From: Methylocaldum sp. 14B | GTDB taxonomy: Bacteria > Pseudomonadota > Gammaproteobacteria > Methylococcales > Methylococcaceae | DNA: 64,000 bases | Direction of reading: 5' to 3' | Assembly (NCBI RefSeq): GCF_002005105.1 | Contig: NZ_MSCV01000023.1 | Location: 1 to 64,000 of the forward strand | In this document: positions 7,695 through 16,280 of the stretch, in pieces | How positions within the stretch are numbered: position 1 is the stretch's first letter | Layout: the number at the start of each line of letters is the position of its first letter | Notes under the pieces: model-generated | What the model was told of the DNA's origin: nothing | What the model saw: the letters and a program-made list of their open reading frames with translations, nothing else | Databases searched by the model: none | Translations under genes and position numbers: made by a program

Positions 7695-9413
7695 TCATTC
7701 ATTCCGGCTCCACGGCACCCGGCCGGCGAGTTCGGTCAGGGAACCCGCCGGATAGGTTCCGAAGCGGCGGCTGGACGGAATCTGCGGTATCCGGACGAAA
7801 AGTACAGCCTCGGTATCGGCCGCGAGCATCTGCTCGAAAGGGGTCAGCTCTCGCGTCGGAGCGCTCCCCTCGACGAGATCGAGAAGGTCTCGGCCTATCG
7901 TCTCGAAGGCCTCTCTGGGCACGAGCCGGGTCTTCTCCGCGGCGAGCGTGCGAAACACATCCCTGCCGCCGGCGAGGCTCATCTGAACCAGGGCCGCCAC
8001 CGGGAAAGCGGCCACGGCGGCGAGATAGCTGGTCGGACCGGTCTCCGGAATGTTCCAGCCCAGCCAGCGCAAGGGATCGATGACCAGCGCGGTGCTGTTG
8101 TTGGCGGCCCGGTCGTAACCGATGACATGGCAGTAATAGCCGTGTAGCACCTGTTGCAAGGTGGCTTGCACCCGGCGCGGAATTCGGGAATCGCGCATGA
8201 CCGCGACGAGCATGTAGTTCGGACGGTACCAGGCCTGTCCGCTGTTGAGATCCGCGAGGTAATTGTCCATGGGCACCATGGCCGAGAGAATGCCTTTTGC
8301 GTTCTTGTCGTCTATGGGATAGAAGTTGGCGGCCAGCCAATCGCTCCATTCGCCTTGCGGGCCCAATATCCCGGCGGCGGGCGCGAGATGGCCGCCGTGC
8401 GCGCCGTCATCGTCGCCCTGGGCGCCGTCGAGCACGAAGGCGAGCACCGGGCGGCTCGCCCAGCGGCGGGGCTGTCCCGGATGACGCTCCCATAACACCC
8501 GCGCGGCGTAGATGCCCGTCACGCCGCCGGTCTGTGCCCGGATCAAGGTCGTCAAGGTTTCCCGCTCTTTCAACGGCTCAAATCGGGCTCCATCGATGTC
8601 GATACGGGTATCTTCCGGCCAGATCGTCCGGGCGACGAAAACCGGAGTCCCCCGATCGCTCAGTGTGACGCCACGCATGCGCAGCGGCCGTTTCGAAAGA
8701 AAAGCCACGGTGGAACGATCGAGATAGGCCCGATTGGTGGGAATCGCCGGGGTGACCGCAAACGCGATCTCACCCGCCGGTGCGCGGAGAAACTGTCCGT
8801 CTTCGGACAAGGTCGCGTGTTCGACGATCTCGGGAGCGCCGATCCAGACCAGCGGCGGATGGGGCGTTTCGCTCCGCTCCGGCTCGAAAAGCGCCGTGCC
8901 GGTGATCGGCCGAAGTCCATCAGGAACGGCGATGAGTTCGTCGCGAAAATACCAGAGCGCCGCCTCGGGCACCGGACAATCCGTGCACCGCCCGGTGGCG
9001 AGCCGAAAGGAGGAACTCGGCAACAGCCCGAAGCGCTCTCCGGTCAGGGCGCCTTTCGAAAAAGGACCGGCATATAACTTGTCCGGCACCTCGCTCCAGC
9101 GCAAGCCTTCCGCCGTCCGCAGCGGGCCGGCCTCGCCTGGAGCGTTTTTCATCCCGGTGCACGGCTTCGTGTCGGGCGAGAAGCACGTAGGTCGGGCGCT
9201 CTGACACCGAATCGGAAAATTCTCTAATTGCAGACCAAGCGATGCCGCCGGACGGACGCCGCTTCCCCCGGATTCATCCGCTAACCGGGACTCGGCCGCG
9301 CATCCGCACAAAAGAAGAGCAATCCACAGCCGGCGACACCGCCACGCAAGCGTTTCAATCGAGCAGCGTGTAAAGATAGCTCGCGATGTCACGCGCGTCG
9401 GATTCCGGAACAT
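7695..9413 (-). CDS. Large lipoprotein of unknown function with in-frame repeat insertion
   Basis: 572 aa. Residues 26-38 (RCRRLWIALLLCGC) form a lipoprotein signal with lipobox LCGC. The mature part has no domain I recognise. A segment around residues 205-240 (TPHPPLVWIGAPEI) and a region with HGYYCHVIGYDRAANNS are distinctive. Residues about 64-91 are encoded by an intergenic repeat (see 9141-9225), read through in frame. The 5' end overlaps the cytochrome c gene by 59 bases; a GTG at 9392 is an alternative start. The operon order after the PQQ dehydrogenase and cytochrome c suggests a link to periplasmic alcohol oxidation, by position only. Confidence 0.7.
   Translation of the reverse strand: MFRNPTRVTSRAIFTRCSIETLAWRCRRLWIALLLCGCAAESRLADESGGSGVRPAASLGLQLENFPIRCQSARPTCFSPDTKPCTGMKNAPGEAGPLRTAEGLRWSEVPDKLYAGPFSKGALTGERFGLLPSSSFRLATGRCTDCPVPEAALWYFRDELIAVPDGLRPITGTALFEPERSETPHPPLVWIGAPEIVEHATLSEDGQFLRAPAGEIAFAVTPAIPTNRAYLDRSTVAFLSKRPLRMRGVTLSDRGTPVFVARTIWPEDTRIDIDGARFEPLKERETLTTLIRAQTGGVTGIYAARVLWERHPGQPRRWASRPVLAFVLDGAQGDDDGAHGGHLAPAAGILGPQGEWSDWLAANFYPIDDKNAKGILSAMVPMDNYLADLNSGQAWYRPNYMLVAVMRDSRIPRRVQATLQQVLHGYYCHVIGYDRAANNSTALVIDPLRWLGWNIPETGPTSYLAAVAAFPVAALVQMSLAGGRDVFRTLAAEKTRLVPREAFETIGRDLLDLVEGSAPTRELTPFEQMLAADTEAVLFVRIPQIPSSRRFGTYPAGSLTELAGRVPWSRNE
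9141..9225. repeat. MITE-like repeat inside a coding sequence
   Basis: From AGCGTTTTTCATCCCGG to CGAATCGGAAAATTCTCT this matches the two ends of the repeat at 39165-39470 (CGGTGTACGGCTTCGTGTCGG on one side, CTCTGACACCGAATCGG on the other). The ends are imperfect inverted repeats (GAGCGTTTTTC and GAGAATTTTCC read inward). Here the internal palindrome array is missing and only GTAGGTCGG remains. It adds about 28 residues to the lipoprotein without breaking its frame. Confidence 0.75.
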
Positions 9414-9780
9414 TCATGTTCGGCATCAGGGTCTGCGGATTGACGGCCGGAGGATTTTGCAGCCACCGGATCATATTTTCCGGGGTGTTCGGCAGAATGC
9501 CCGCGATGGCGACCCGCTTGGCGATTCCGCCGAGAGGAGGCCCCACCAGGCCATCCGCGCCGAACACGCCGGGGATAGTGTGGCAGGACGGGCAGCCGTA
9601 GGCGCGGATGGCGTCCTTACCCCGCTCCGGATTGCCGCCGGTCAGGGCGATGGCGTCGGACTCTTTCCCGCCCCCGCAAGCTCCGAGCAGGCACAACACG
9701 AAAACCATGGCGATCCCGCTTCCGTGACGCGTCCCCTCTCCCGGTAGCGCCCGTCCGGCATTACGGGAGGGCGAATACAT
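9355..9780 (-). CDS. Cytochrome c lipoprotein, partner of the PQQ dehydrogenase
   Basis: 141 aa from the first ATG, or 117 aa from the ATG at 9708, which starts directly on the signal (MVFVLCLLGACGGG). The lipobox LGAC predicts a lipid anchor. One heme-binding motif CPSCH follows the sequence RGKDAIRAYG. The distal methionine is probably in LMPNMNVPE. The fold is that of a class I cytochrome c, as in terminal segments of quinol or alcohol oxidase chains. The gene overlaps the dehydrogenase stop by 20 bases if the long start is used. The likely role is accepting electrons from the PQQ enzyme and passing them to the oxidase encoded just upstream. Confidence 0.88.
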   Translation of the reverse strand: MYSPSRNAGRALPGEGTRHGSGIAMVFVLCLLGACGGGKESDAIALTGGNPERGKDAIRAYGCPSCHTIPGVFGADGLVGPPLGGIAKRVAIAGILPNTPENMIRWLQNPPAVNPQTLMPNMNVPESDARDIASYLYTLLD

Positions 9781-11626
9781 ACAGCGTCCCTCCGGGGTTG
9801 GTGTGTTCGGGCAAGTCCTTCATGGCGTTGACGAAGCCGAGCGCGCCGGTGCCGTCGCGCGGGTCCAGCCCGCCCGACACGATGGCGCCCGACCAGCCGC
9901 CGACTCCGGCAAGCACCGCGACATATTGCTTGCCGTCGGGTCCCCGGTAAGTCACCGGCTGGCCGATGATTCCGGAACCGACCTGAAACTGCCACAGAAC
10001 GTCTCCGGTACGGGCGTGCACCGCCTTGAACCAGCGGTCCATGGTGCCGTAAAAAACAACGTCGCCCGCCGTCGCCACCGCGCCGCTCCACACCGGGAAG
10101 CGCTCCTTGATCTTCCATACGGCCTGCCGTTTCAGGGGGTCCCAGGCGGTGAACTCGCCGCGATGCCCGCCGGGTCCCGCGTGCATGTGCACCCGTGCCC
10201 CCACGTAGGGAGTGCCGGCGAGATAATTGGCCTCCAATCCCTCGATGTCCATGCAGAGGTTATTGTGCGGAAGGTAAAGCAGACCGGTCCGCGGCGACCA
10301 GGCCGCGGGCTGCCAGTCCTTGGCGCCGGGCGGTGCCGGGCAGATGTCGGTGACGGTTTTTCCCGTCTGCGGCTTCTTTTCCTCGACGTGAATGGGCCGT
10401 CCGGTCTCGAGATCGATGCCGCGGGTGACATTGGTCGGCACGAACGGGTCGGCCGACAGGATTTCCCCGGTCGTCCGGTCCATGACGTAGACGTACCCGT
10501 TGCGCTCCGCGCGCAGAAGGAGTTTCCGAATCCGGTCATTAACCGGCAGATCCACCAGGATATTCTCGTTGACGCCGTCGTAGTCGTAGAGATCGTGAGG
10601 GCTCCACTGGTAGGCCCATACCGCCGCGCCTGTCGCGGGGCGGCGAGCGAAGATGCCGCAGGTCCATTTGTTGTCGCCAGGCCGCATTTCCGGGTTCCAC
10701 GGGCTGGGATTGCTGGTGCCGTAATAGATCAGATCCAGCTCCGGGTCATAGGAAATCCAGCCCCACACGGCGCCGCCGCCGATCTTCCACTGATCGGGCG
10801 GCCAGGTCGTGACGCCGAGATCCTTGCCATTGTCCTCCGGATAAAAAGCCTTGAATTCGGGACCGATCAGCACGTCCTTGTCGGGACCCGTGGTATAGGC
10901 CCGCCAGGCGATTTTTCCCGTATTGGCGTCCAGCGCCGTGAGCCAGCCGCGCACGCCGAACTCGCCGCCGCTGTTGCCCACCAGCACCTTGCCCTTCACC
11001 ACCAGGGGCGCCATGGTCATGGATTCGCCCCGATTGATGTCGCCGAGCTTAGTCTTCCAGACCTGTTTTCCGGTCTTCGCATCCACCGCGAAAGTATGGT
11101 TGTCGAGGGTGTTGAAGAAAATCTTGCCGTCGGCGTAGGCCGCCCCACGATTGACCACGTCGCAGCAAGCGACCCCTTGCGCGGCGGCAGCCGGTTTCGG
11201 CTCGAATTTCCATTTCATCGCGCCCGGTTTTTCCTTGAGGTCCAGCGCGTAGAGAACATTGGGATAAGGCGTGACGACGTACATCGTATCGCCGATCACC
11301 AGCGGCGCCGCCTCGTGCCCCTTGTTCAGGCCGGTCGAAAAGGACCAGGCGAGCTTGAGATTCCCGACGTTCTCGGGCGTGATCTGGTCGAGTCCGCTGT
11401 AGCGGGTGCTCGCATGGTTCTTGGCCGGCATGGTCCATTGGCCGTCCTCCGCCTCGGCAGGCGGAACGGCTTGTGCCTGGACCCGGGATTCGGGAACTTG
11501 ACTCGACACGACTCCCGGCCACCCGGCCAGACCGCCGAGCGCGACGAGCATCACACCGAGACGCGTTCCGATCTTGCCGGGCAAAGCATAGGCCACAGGA
11601 CTCTGACCGGTTTTTGGCTGCTCCAT
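9761..11626 (-). CDS. PQQ-dependent methanol/ethanol-family dehydrogenase, lanthanide-type active site
   Basis: 621 aa periplasmic quinoprotein with an eight-bladed propeller and an N-terminal signal region. Numbered from M at 11626: the vicinal disulfide CC is at about 154-155 in GVACCDVVNRG, the metal-ligand Glu at about 222 in GGEFGVRG, and the metal-ligand Asn at about 306 in GTSNPSPWN. The catalytic Asp is at about 348 in YDYDG, followed two residues later by Asp 350. In calcium MxaF that second position is Ala; in XoxF and other lanthanide enzymes it is Asp. Expected reaction: oxidation of a primary alcohol to aldehyde with electrons to cytochrome c. The start has AGGAGG seven bases upstream. 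The cytochrome c gene follows directly. Whether methanol is the substrate is inference. Confidence 0.9.
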   Translation of the reverse strand: MEQPKTGQSPVAYALPGKIGTRLGVMLVALGGLAGWPGVVSSQVPESRVQAQAVPPAEAEDGQWTMPAKNHASTRYSGLDQITPENVGNLKLAWSFSTGLNKGHEAAPLVIGDTMYVVTPYPNVLYALDLKEKPGAMKWKFEPKPAAAAQGVACCDVVNRGAAYADGKIFFNTLDNHTFAVDAKTGKQVWKTKLGDINRGESMTMAPLVVKGKVLVGNSGGEFGVRGWLTALDANTGKIAWRAYTTGPDKDVLIGPEFKAFYPEDNGKDLGVTTWPPDQWKIGGGAVWGWISYDPELDLIYYGTSNPSPWNPEMRPGDNKWTCGIFARRPATGAAVWAYQWSPHDLYDYDGVNENILVDLPVNDRIRKLLLRAERNGYVYVMDRTTGEILSADPFVPTNVTRGIDLETGRPIHVEEKKPQTGKTVTDICPAPPGAKDWQPAAWSPRTGLLYLPHNNLCMDIEGLEANYLAGTPYVGARVHMHAGPGGHRGEFTAWDPLKRQAVWKIKERFPVWSGAVATAGDVVFYGTMDRWFKAVHARTGDVLWQFQVGSGIIGQPVTYRGPDGKQYVAVLAGVGGWSGAIVSGGLDPRDGTGALGFVNAMKDLPEHTNPGGTLYVFALP

Positions 11627-11674
11627 GTCGAATCCTCCTTGTATAACGCCCCGTTCCGCTCGGACACACTCCGC

Positions 11675-11739
11675 GTAGGGTGGGTTACGCTTCGCCAACC
11701 CACTATCGATGGGTTTCGCTTCGCTCTACCCATCCTACA
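11675..11739. repeat. GGGTGGGTTA-type intergenic repeat
   Basis: Palindromic intergenic repeat: GTAGGGTGGGTTACG..., then CAACCCAC, then CGATGGGTTTCGCTTCG and CTACCCATCCTAC. Related copies are at 36050-36115, 38690-38756 and 24974-25130. It lies in the promoter side of the PQQ dehydrogenase gene, between it and ctaG. Confidence 0.7.
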
Positions 11740-11840
11740 GAGCTACAGAGTTCGCGATTGCCGCGCTTCACTGCGTTCAGCACATCCTATTTTTATGACA
11801 CCCTCCAAAGGGAAATAACTTTTTCAAAACTCCCTCAACA

Positions 11841-12797
11841 TCATGGTCCCCTCGGGAGCGGGCTCCCGCTGTGCCCCGCCGCGCCGCCCGCGTTTTTTCC
11901 GATCGCCTCCAGCCAGGCGGCGAACATCCCGAGGGCGATGACCAGATAGATAGCGCCGGCGGGAACCCACATGATGAGCCCCGCGAGCTGCTGATCCTCG
12001 AGCGCGCTCAGTCCGGCCGCCGCCGAGCCGCCGTAGGCCGGATACCACGGCTGGCTGCTGAAGGTCAGCAACGCACCTAGCAGGCTGGTATGCACCGTCG
12101 TGGAGAACACGTATAGCACCCCGGCCCCGTACCCTCTCGCCCCTTCGCCGCCTCGGATGATCGCCCACCAGAACACCAGTGCCGAAACGAAAAAGCTCAG
12201 ATGCTGCAGCGTGTGCACGTCCTCATGTCTCAGCGCCGCCTGAAAAAAGACCGGCGCATGCCAGATCCATATGACGGCCCCGTGTATCGTCCAGGCCGCC
12301 AAGGGCACGGTCATTCTGCGCCAGAAACGCCCGACCCAGCCGGTTTTGCAATAGCCTGTCAGAGACTTCCGCCACCCGCGCGGAAACGCCCACAGGGCAA
12401 AGGCGATCGGACGGCTCAAGACCAGCAGCGGCGCGGCGAGCAGTATCAGGATCTCGTGCTGGACCATGTGTGCCGAAAAAAGCTCGTTCGAAAGCCGATC
12501 CAGGGGCGAAATCAGGGCCAGAGCGATGAGCAGCCATCCCCCGGCATAAGCCAGCGCTTTTTGGATGAGCACCCGACGGCCCGTGCCGACTTTCGGCCAC
12601 AGCCGCCGCAATCCGGCCACGAACAGTCCGGCCGACAACGCAAGACAAAAAAGGACCCAAGGCTCGAAATTCCAGGCGGTCCACTGAAAGCCGGAAATCG
12701 CCGAACTCCCTTCGTGAGCATGTCCGCATGCGGGAACACCGAACGCAGTGGACAAGCAGGGAAAGACGGTTCGGCGCGCAATACGGTTTCGTGCCAT
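11841..12797 (-). CDS. ctaG: CtaG-type cytochrome c oxidase assembly protein (caa3_CtaG)
   Basis: 318 aa polytopic membrane protein of the caa3-type CtaG family, which helps assemble the copper centre of cytochrome oxidase (distinct from Cox11-type CtaG). Recognisable features are the signal-like N-terminus, WVLFCLALSAGLF, LSNELFSAHMVQHEILILLAAPLLVL (conserved MxxH), WIWHAPVFFQAALRHEDVHTLQHLSFF (HxP and H residues) and LADQQLAGLIMWVPAG-like residues near the C-terminus. It is the last gene of the cox cluster, eight bases after the preceding small membrane-protein gene. The ATG at 12797 was chosen at the start of the signal segment; the longer reading frame upstream is a shadow. Confidence 0.88.
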   Translation of the reverse strand: MARNRIARRTVFPCLSTAFGVPACGHAHEGSSAISGFQWTAWNFEPWVLFCLALSAGLFVAGLRRLWPKVGTGRRVLIQKALAYAGGWLLIALALISPLDRLSNELFSAHMVQHEILILLAAPLLVLSRPIAFALWAFPRGWRKSLTGYCKTGWVGRFWRRMTVPLAAWTIHGAVIWIWHAPVFFQAALRHEDVHTLQHLSFFVSALVFWWAIIRGGEGARGYGAGVLYVFSTTVHTSLLGALLTFSSQPWYPAYGGSAAAGLSALEDQQLAGLIMWVPAGAIYLVIALGMFAAWLEAIGKNAGGAAGHSGSPLPRGP

Positions 12798-12805
12798 GGC
12801 AGGCC

Positions 12806-13177
12806 TCACGAGCGCAGAATCATGATCGGAACGGCCTGCGCCAGGATGGTCACGAAGAAGTAGGCGCTGATGATCATCCCGGAGAGCGCCATGAAGCGGC
12901 TCCGCGCGATCACCCCGCCTTCTCCGCTCGGCCACGCCGCCCCTGCCCTTTGCCAATTCCGCCAGGAAACCAACCCGCCGGCCGCGGCGATCGCCAGGGC
13001 CGCCAAAGTCGCCAGATACAGGGCGAGAGTCGACCCGGGGCCGTGGAAGAAAGGCGTGATGCTGTAACTGGTTTGAAGGTGCAAGGCCCAGGCGACGGGA
13101 CCCGCCAGCAAACCGGCCCATAGCGCGGCGATACCGCTACGCTCCGAGAAATACCGTTCCGTATCGGCCTGCAACAC
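12806..13177 (-). CDS. Small membrane protein of the cox operon
   Basis: 123 aa with three hydrophobic segments (AALWAGLLAGPVAWALHL, LALYLATLAALAIAAAGGLV, FMALSGMIISAYFFVTILAQAVP). The start is GTG at 13177 (TTG directly after is possible), ten bases after the subunit III stop. Similar small proteins are common between coxC and ctaG in caa3 operons. It may help oxidase assembly, but no function is assigned. Translation is probably coupled to its neighbours. Confidence 0.75.
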   Translation of the reverse strand: MLQADTERYFSERSGIAALWAGLLAGPVAWALHLQTSYSITPFFHGPGSTLALYLATLAALAIAAAGGLVSWRNWQRAGAAWPSGEGGVIARSRFMALSGMIISAYFFVTILAQAVPIMILRS

Positions 13178-13187
13178 CTTTCTTCCC

Positions 13188-13796
13188 TCACTTTAAAACG
13201 CGCGGCATCCAGTACAGCGTGGCGTACAGCGGTATCCAGACCGCCACCACGAAGTGCCAGTAAATCCCGTTGACCTTCACCGCCAGACTGCGCCGCTCGC
13301 TGAAGTAGCCTATCCATGCGAGAGCGCTGACCACGACCGTCTTCAGGATCAGCGCAACCACATGGGTGCTGTGAAAGCCGATGATGGCCCAGGAAATGGA
13401 GCCGTAGGAATGGGTATACCATCGGTACCCCATTTCGCTGTACTCGATGTATTTCAGCACCAAGAACGTCACCGCCAGCGCGATACTCAGCAACAGCCCC
13501 CAGCGCAGGGCCGTTTGGTCGCCTCGGGTGATGCCGCGGTCGGCCCAGTGCATCGGCAGGCTGCTGGCCATCAGCACCAGCGTGCCCAGGGTCGGTTTGA
13601 CCAGATCGGGCGTCTTGGTGCCCGCCGGCGGCCATTCCGGCTGATCGATGCCGAGATAGAAATAGCTGGTGATGAGGGTGGCGAACACCACCGATTCGAC
13701 CAGGATGAGACCGACGATGCCCCACCACAAGGGTGCTCTGTAGTCGGCGGGCAGACGCGGAAGCTCGCCGGCATCGAAGCGGGTTTCGGCGTTCAT
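13188..13796 (-). CDS. coxC: Cytochrome c oxidase subunit III
   Basis: 202 aa, five predicted transmembrane helices. Diagnostic: WWGIVGLILVESVVFATLITSYFYL near the N-terminus, IEYSEMGYRWYTHSYGSISW, then GFHSTHVVALIL (conserved HxxHV) and VNGIYWHFVVAVWIPLYATLY (YWHFVD-like). This is the short five-helix form found in caa3 and bo3-type oxidases. Its ATG overlaps the coxA stop as ATGA, so translation is coupled. It stabilises the catalytic core. Confidence 0.95.
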   Translation of the reverse strand: MNAETRFDAGELPRLPADYRAPLWWGIVGLILVESVVFATLITSYFYLGIDQPEWPPAGTKTPDLVKPTLGTLVLMASSLPMHWADRGITRGDQTALRWGLLLSIALAVTFLVLKYIEYSEMGYRWYTHSYGSISWAIIGFHSTHVVALILKTVVVSALAWIGYFSERRSLAVKVNGIYWHFVVAVWIPLYATLYWMPRVLK

Positions 13797-15745
13797 CGGG
13801 CTTGCTCCTCCTCGGCGGAACCTCCGACCGCGCGCGGCCAGAGCCATCCGACGAATCCGACGAAGGTCAGCAGCAAGCCGATCGGGAACCAGATCGGATG
13901 ACGGATGAAGCCGAGAAAACCCGCCGCCACCGCGACGGCGGAAAGAAAAGGCCAGATCGTAGGTCCCGGCAGAATCGCCACGGCGTGCGGCTCGGCATCG
14001 AGCAGCGTCGTGACCAGCACTTCGCGCCGCCCGGAGCGGAGTCCCACCACCGTTCCCGCCGGCTCCTCGCCGCGCTCCCACAGCGCCCAACGGCCGCGCA
14101 CCACAGGGATATCCTCGAAGTTGTAATTGGGCGGCGGCGAACTTGTCGCCCATTCCAGAGTATCCCCGCCCCAGGGGTTGTCCGGTGCGTCGGGTTTTCG
14201 CAGGAAACTCAGCAGGGCGTCGACCGCGGTGACGAGCACGCCGAGGGCGAAGACGTACGCGCCTATGGTCGCCAGCAGGCTCAATTCGAACCACCCCGAT
14301 TCGGACAGATAGGTGTAGACCCGGCGCGGCATGCCCTGCAAGCCGAGCTGGTGCATCGGGAAAAAGCTCATGTTGAAACCGACGAACATCAGGACGAAGC
14401 TCCACTTGCCGGCGGTCTCGTTCAGCATGCACCCGAAGACTTTGGGGAACCAGTAGTAGATCGCGCCGAACACCGGGAACACCGCCCCGCCGATCAGCAC
14501 GTAGTGGAAGTGCGCGACCAAAAAGTAAGTGTCGTGAACCTGCGTATCGAACGGCACCGAGGCCACCATCACGCCGGTCAGCCCGCCGAGCACGAAGATG
14601 AAGAAGAAACCCAGCACGAACAGAAGCGGCGTCGCGAACCGCAGCTTCGCTCCCCATAGCGTCGCGATCCAGCAGAATATCTGCACGCCGCTCGGCACGG
14701 CGATCATCACGCTTGCCGCGGTGAAGAAACTGACGCCGAGTGTCGGAAGGCCGGTCGTGAACATGTGGTGCACCCACAGCCCGAAGGCGACGAAGCCGAT
14801 GGCCACCACCGAGAGCACCATGGCGGTGTAGCCGAAGATCGGCCGCCGCGCAAAGGTCACGACGATGGACGAGATGACGCCGAGCGCCGGCACCAGGATG
14901 ATGTAGACCTCCGGATGGCCGAAGAACCAGAAGAGATGCTGCCAGAGCAGCGGCTCGCCGCCTCCCGAGGTCATGAAAAAATGGGTGCTCACCGTGCGGT
15001 CCAAGGCCAGCATGACGCTGCCCACCATCAGGGGCGGCATCGCGAACACGATCATGAACATGGTCACCAGCATGGCCCACACGAACAGTGGCATCCGGTT
15101 GAGCGACATGCCGGGCGCGCGCTGCTTGAATATGGTCACGATCAGTTCCACCGCCGCCACCAGCGCGGAGATTTCGATGAACGTGATCATCGTCGCCCAG
15201 AAGTCCAGACCGAGTCCGGGCGAATATTGGGTCAAAGTCAGCGGCACGTAGGCGAACCAGCCCCCGTCCGGCGCATGGCCCAGAAAGCCCGCGGCGTAAA
15301 GCGTCACGCCGGCGATCAGGTATACGTAATAGCCGAAAGCGTTCAGGCGGGGAAAAGCCATGTCGCGGGTCCCGATCATGAGCGGCACGACATAGATGCC
15401 CAGCCCTTCCATCATGGGCACGGCGAAGAAAAACATCATGGTCGAGCCGTGCATGGTGAAAAGCTGGTTGAAGTGATCCGGCGTGAGGAACGAATTTTCC
15501 GGCACCGCGAGCTGGGTTCTCAGAAGCAGCGATTCGATTCCCGCCATCAGGAAGAAGATGAAGGAAGTAATGATGAATCGCTTGCCGATCATGCGGTGGT
15601 TCACTTGGGTGAACCAGCCGAAGAACCCCGATGGCGAGTACCAGGTCCGGTCCAGTTCTTCCGCCTTGCGGGACATCGCCGGGCGCACCGACGCCTGCTC
15701 CCCGACTCCCGGCCGATCCGTTTCGGTGCTCGCGGTCATGGGCAT
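13793..15745 (-). CDS. coxA: Cytochrome c oxidase subunit I (heme-copper oxidase core)
   Basis: 650 aa, the catalytic subunit that reduces oxygen to water and pumps protons. HPEVYIILVP carries a CuB histidine and the cross-linked tyrosine; WVHHMFTTG holds the two other CuB histidines; VAHFHYVL holds the heme ligands; MHGSTMMFFFAVP contains the low-spin heme ligand. The C-terminal extra region (about 535-640) adds further hydrophobic segments, as in fused or caa3-type CoxA. A second ATG at 15739 fits the upstream AAAAGGGC slightly better. It is separated from coxB by about 535 bases of repeats, unusual inside such an operon. Confidence 0.95.
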   Translation of the reverse strand: MPMTASTETDRPGVGEQASVRPAMSRKAEELDRTWYSPSGFFGWFTQVNHRMIGKRFIITSFIFFLMAGIESLLLRTQLAVPENSFLTPDHFNQLFTMHGSTMMFFFAVPMMEGLGIYVVPLMIGTRDMAFPRLNAFGYYVYLIAGVTLYAAGFLGHAPDGGWFAYVPLTLTQYSPGLGLDFWATMITFIEISALVAAVELIVTIFKQRAPGMSLNRMPLFVWAMLVTMFMIVFAMPPLMVGSVMLALDRTVSTHFFMTSGGGEPLLWQHLFWFFGHPEVYIILVPALGVISSIVVTFARRPIFGYTAMVLSVVAIGFVAFGLWVHHMFTTGLPTLGVSFFTAASVMIAVPSGVQIFCWIATLWGAKLRFATPLLFVLGFFFIFVLGGLTGVMVASVPFDTQVHDTYFLVAHFHYVLIGGAVFPVFGAIYYWFPKVFGCMLNETAGKWSFVLMFVGFNMSFFPMHQLGLQGMPRRVYTYLSESGWFELSLLATIGAYVFALGVLVTAVDALLSFLRKPDAPDNPWGGDTLEWATSSPPPNYNFEDIPVVRGRWALWERGEEPAGTVVGLRSGRREVLVTTLLDAEPHAVAILPGPTIWPFLSAVAVAAGFLGFIRHPIWFPIGLLLTFVGFVGWLWPRAVGGSAEEEQAR

Positions 15746-15845
15746 GCCCTTTTCGTTTTGTCGCGAACGCGAAGCCTGTCCCGACTGGAGCCAAGGGGCT
15801 TATCTCGGCCTATGTAGGATGCCCCTGTCCGTAAACTTCTCGATC

Positions 15846-16258
15846 GTAGGTCGGCAATCCATTGCCGACGAACACGCGCGGCCGGGACGTGGCGTCGGGA
15901 AGGGGGGCTTCGGCGCTCCAATCGCAAACGGTCATTCGGGTGCTCCAATCGCAAACGGCCTGGCCGGGAGCGCCGGCCAGCCCCTTCCCCGGATGACCGT
16001 TTGCGATTGGAAGGGATTCCCGACCTGCTTGGGGCGCAAGCTGGTAGGCCGGAATAAGCGTCAGCGTTTCCGGCAATCAACGGCGGGAAGGCCACCATGC
16101 CGGGAACACGGAGCCTGTCCCGAGGCAGTCGGGAAGATCGTAGGTCGGCAATCCATTGCCGACGAAGCTGTCGGGAAAGGATTCCCGACCTACCTCGGGC
16201 GCGAGCATGTAGGCCGAAACAAGCGCCAGCCTTTGTAGGCCGGCAATCCCTTGCCGGC
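15846..16258. repeat. Composite palindromic repeat array in the cox operon
   Basis: Contains four palindromes of the GTCGGCAAtccNTTGCCGAC family (15850, 16144, 16171 in the GGGAA form, 16237) and three copies of the 14-nt box CCGTTTGCGATTGG or its complement (15918-15931, 15945-15958, 15997-16010). Between the boxes is a stem (CTGGCCGG/CCGGCCAG). GGTCATTCGGG near 15930 pairs with CCCCGGATGACC near 15988. It fills most of the coxA-coxB gap. Confidence 0.85.
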
Positions 16259-16280
16259 GACTGCGTGTAAAATTTCTCCT

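Noticed and set aside
9803-11818. A 671-codon open frame on the plus strand opposite the PQQ dehydrogenase
   Set aside because: GC-rich coding DNA keeps the opposite strand open; the translation has no domain, while the minus strand encodes a full quinoprotein.
13797-15794. A long minus-strand frame upstream of coxC, continuous with it
   Set aside because: It is a shadow of coxA in another frame. Only the last 202 codons (13188-13796) encode a real protein, subunit III.
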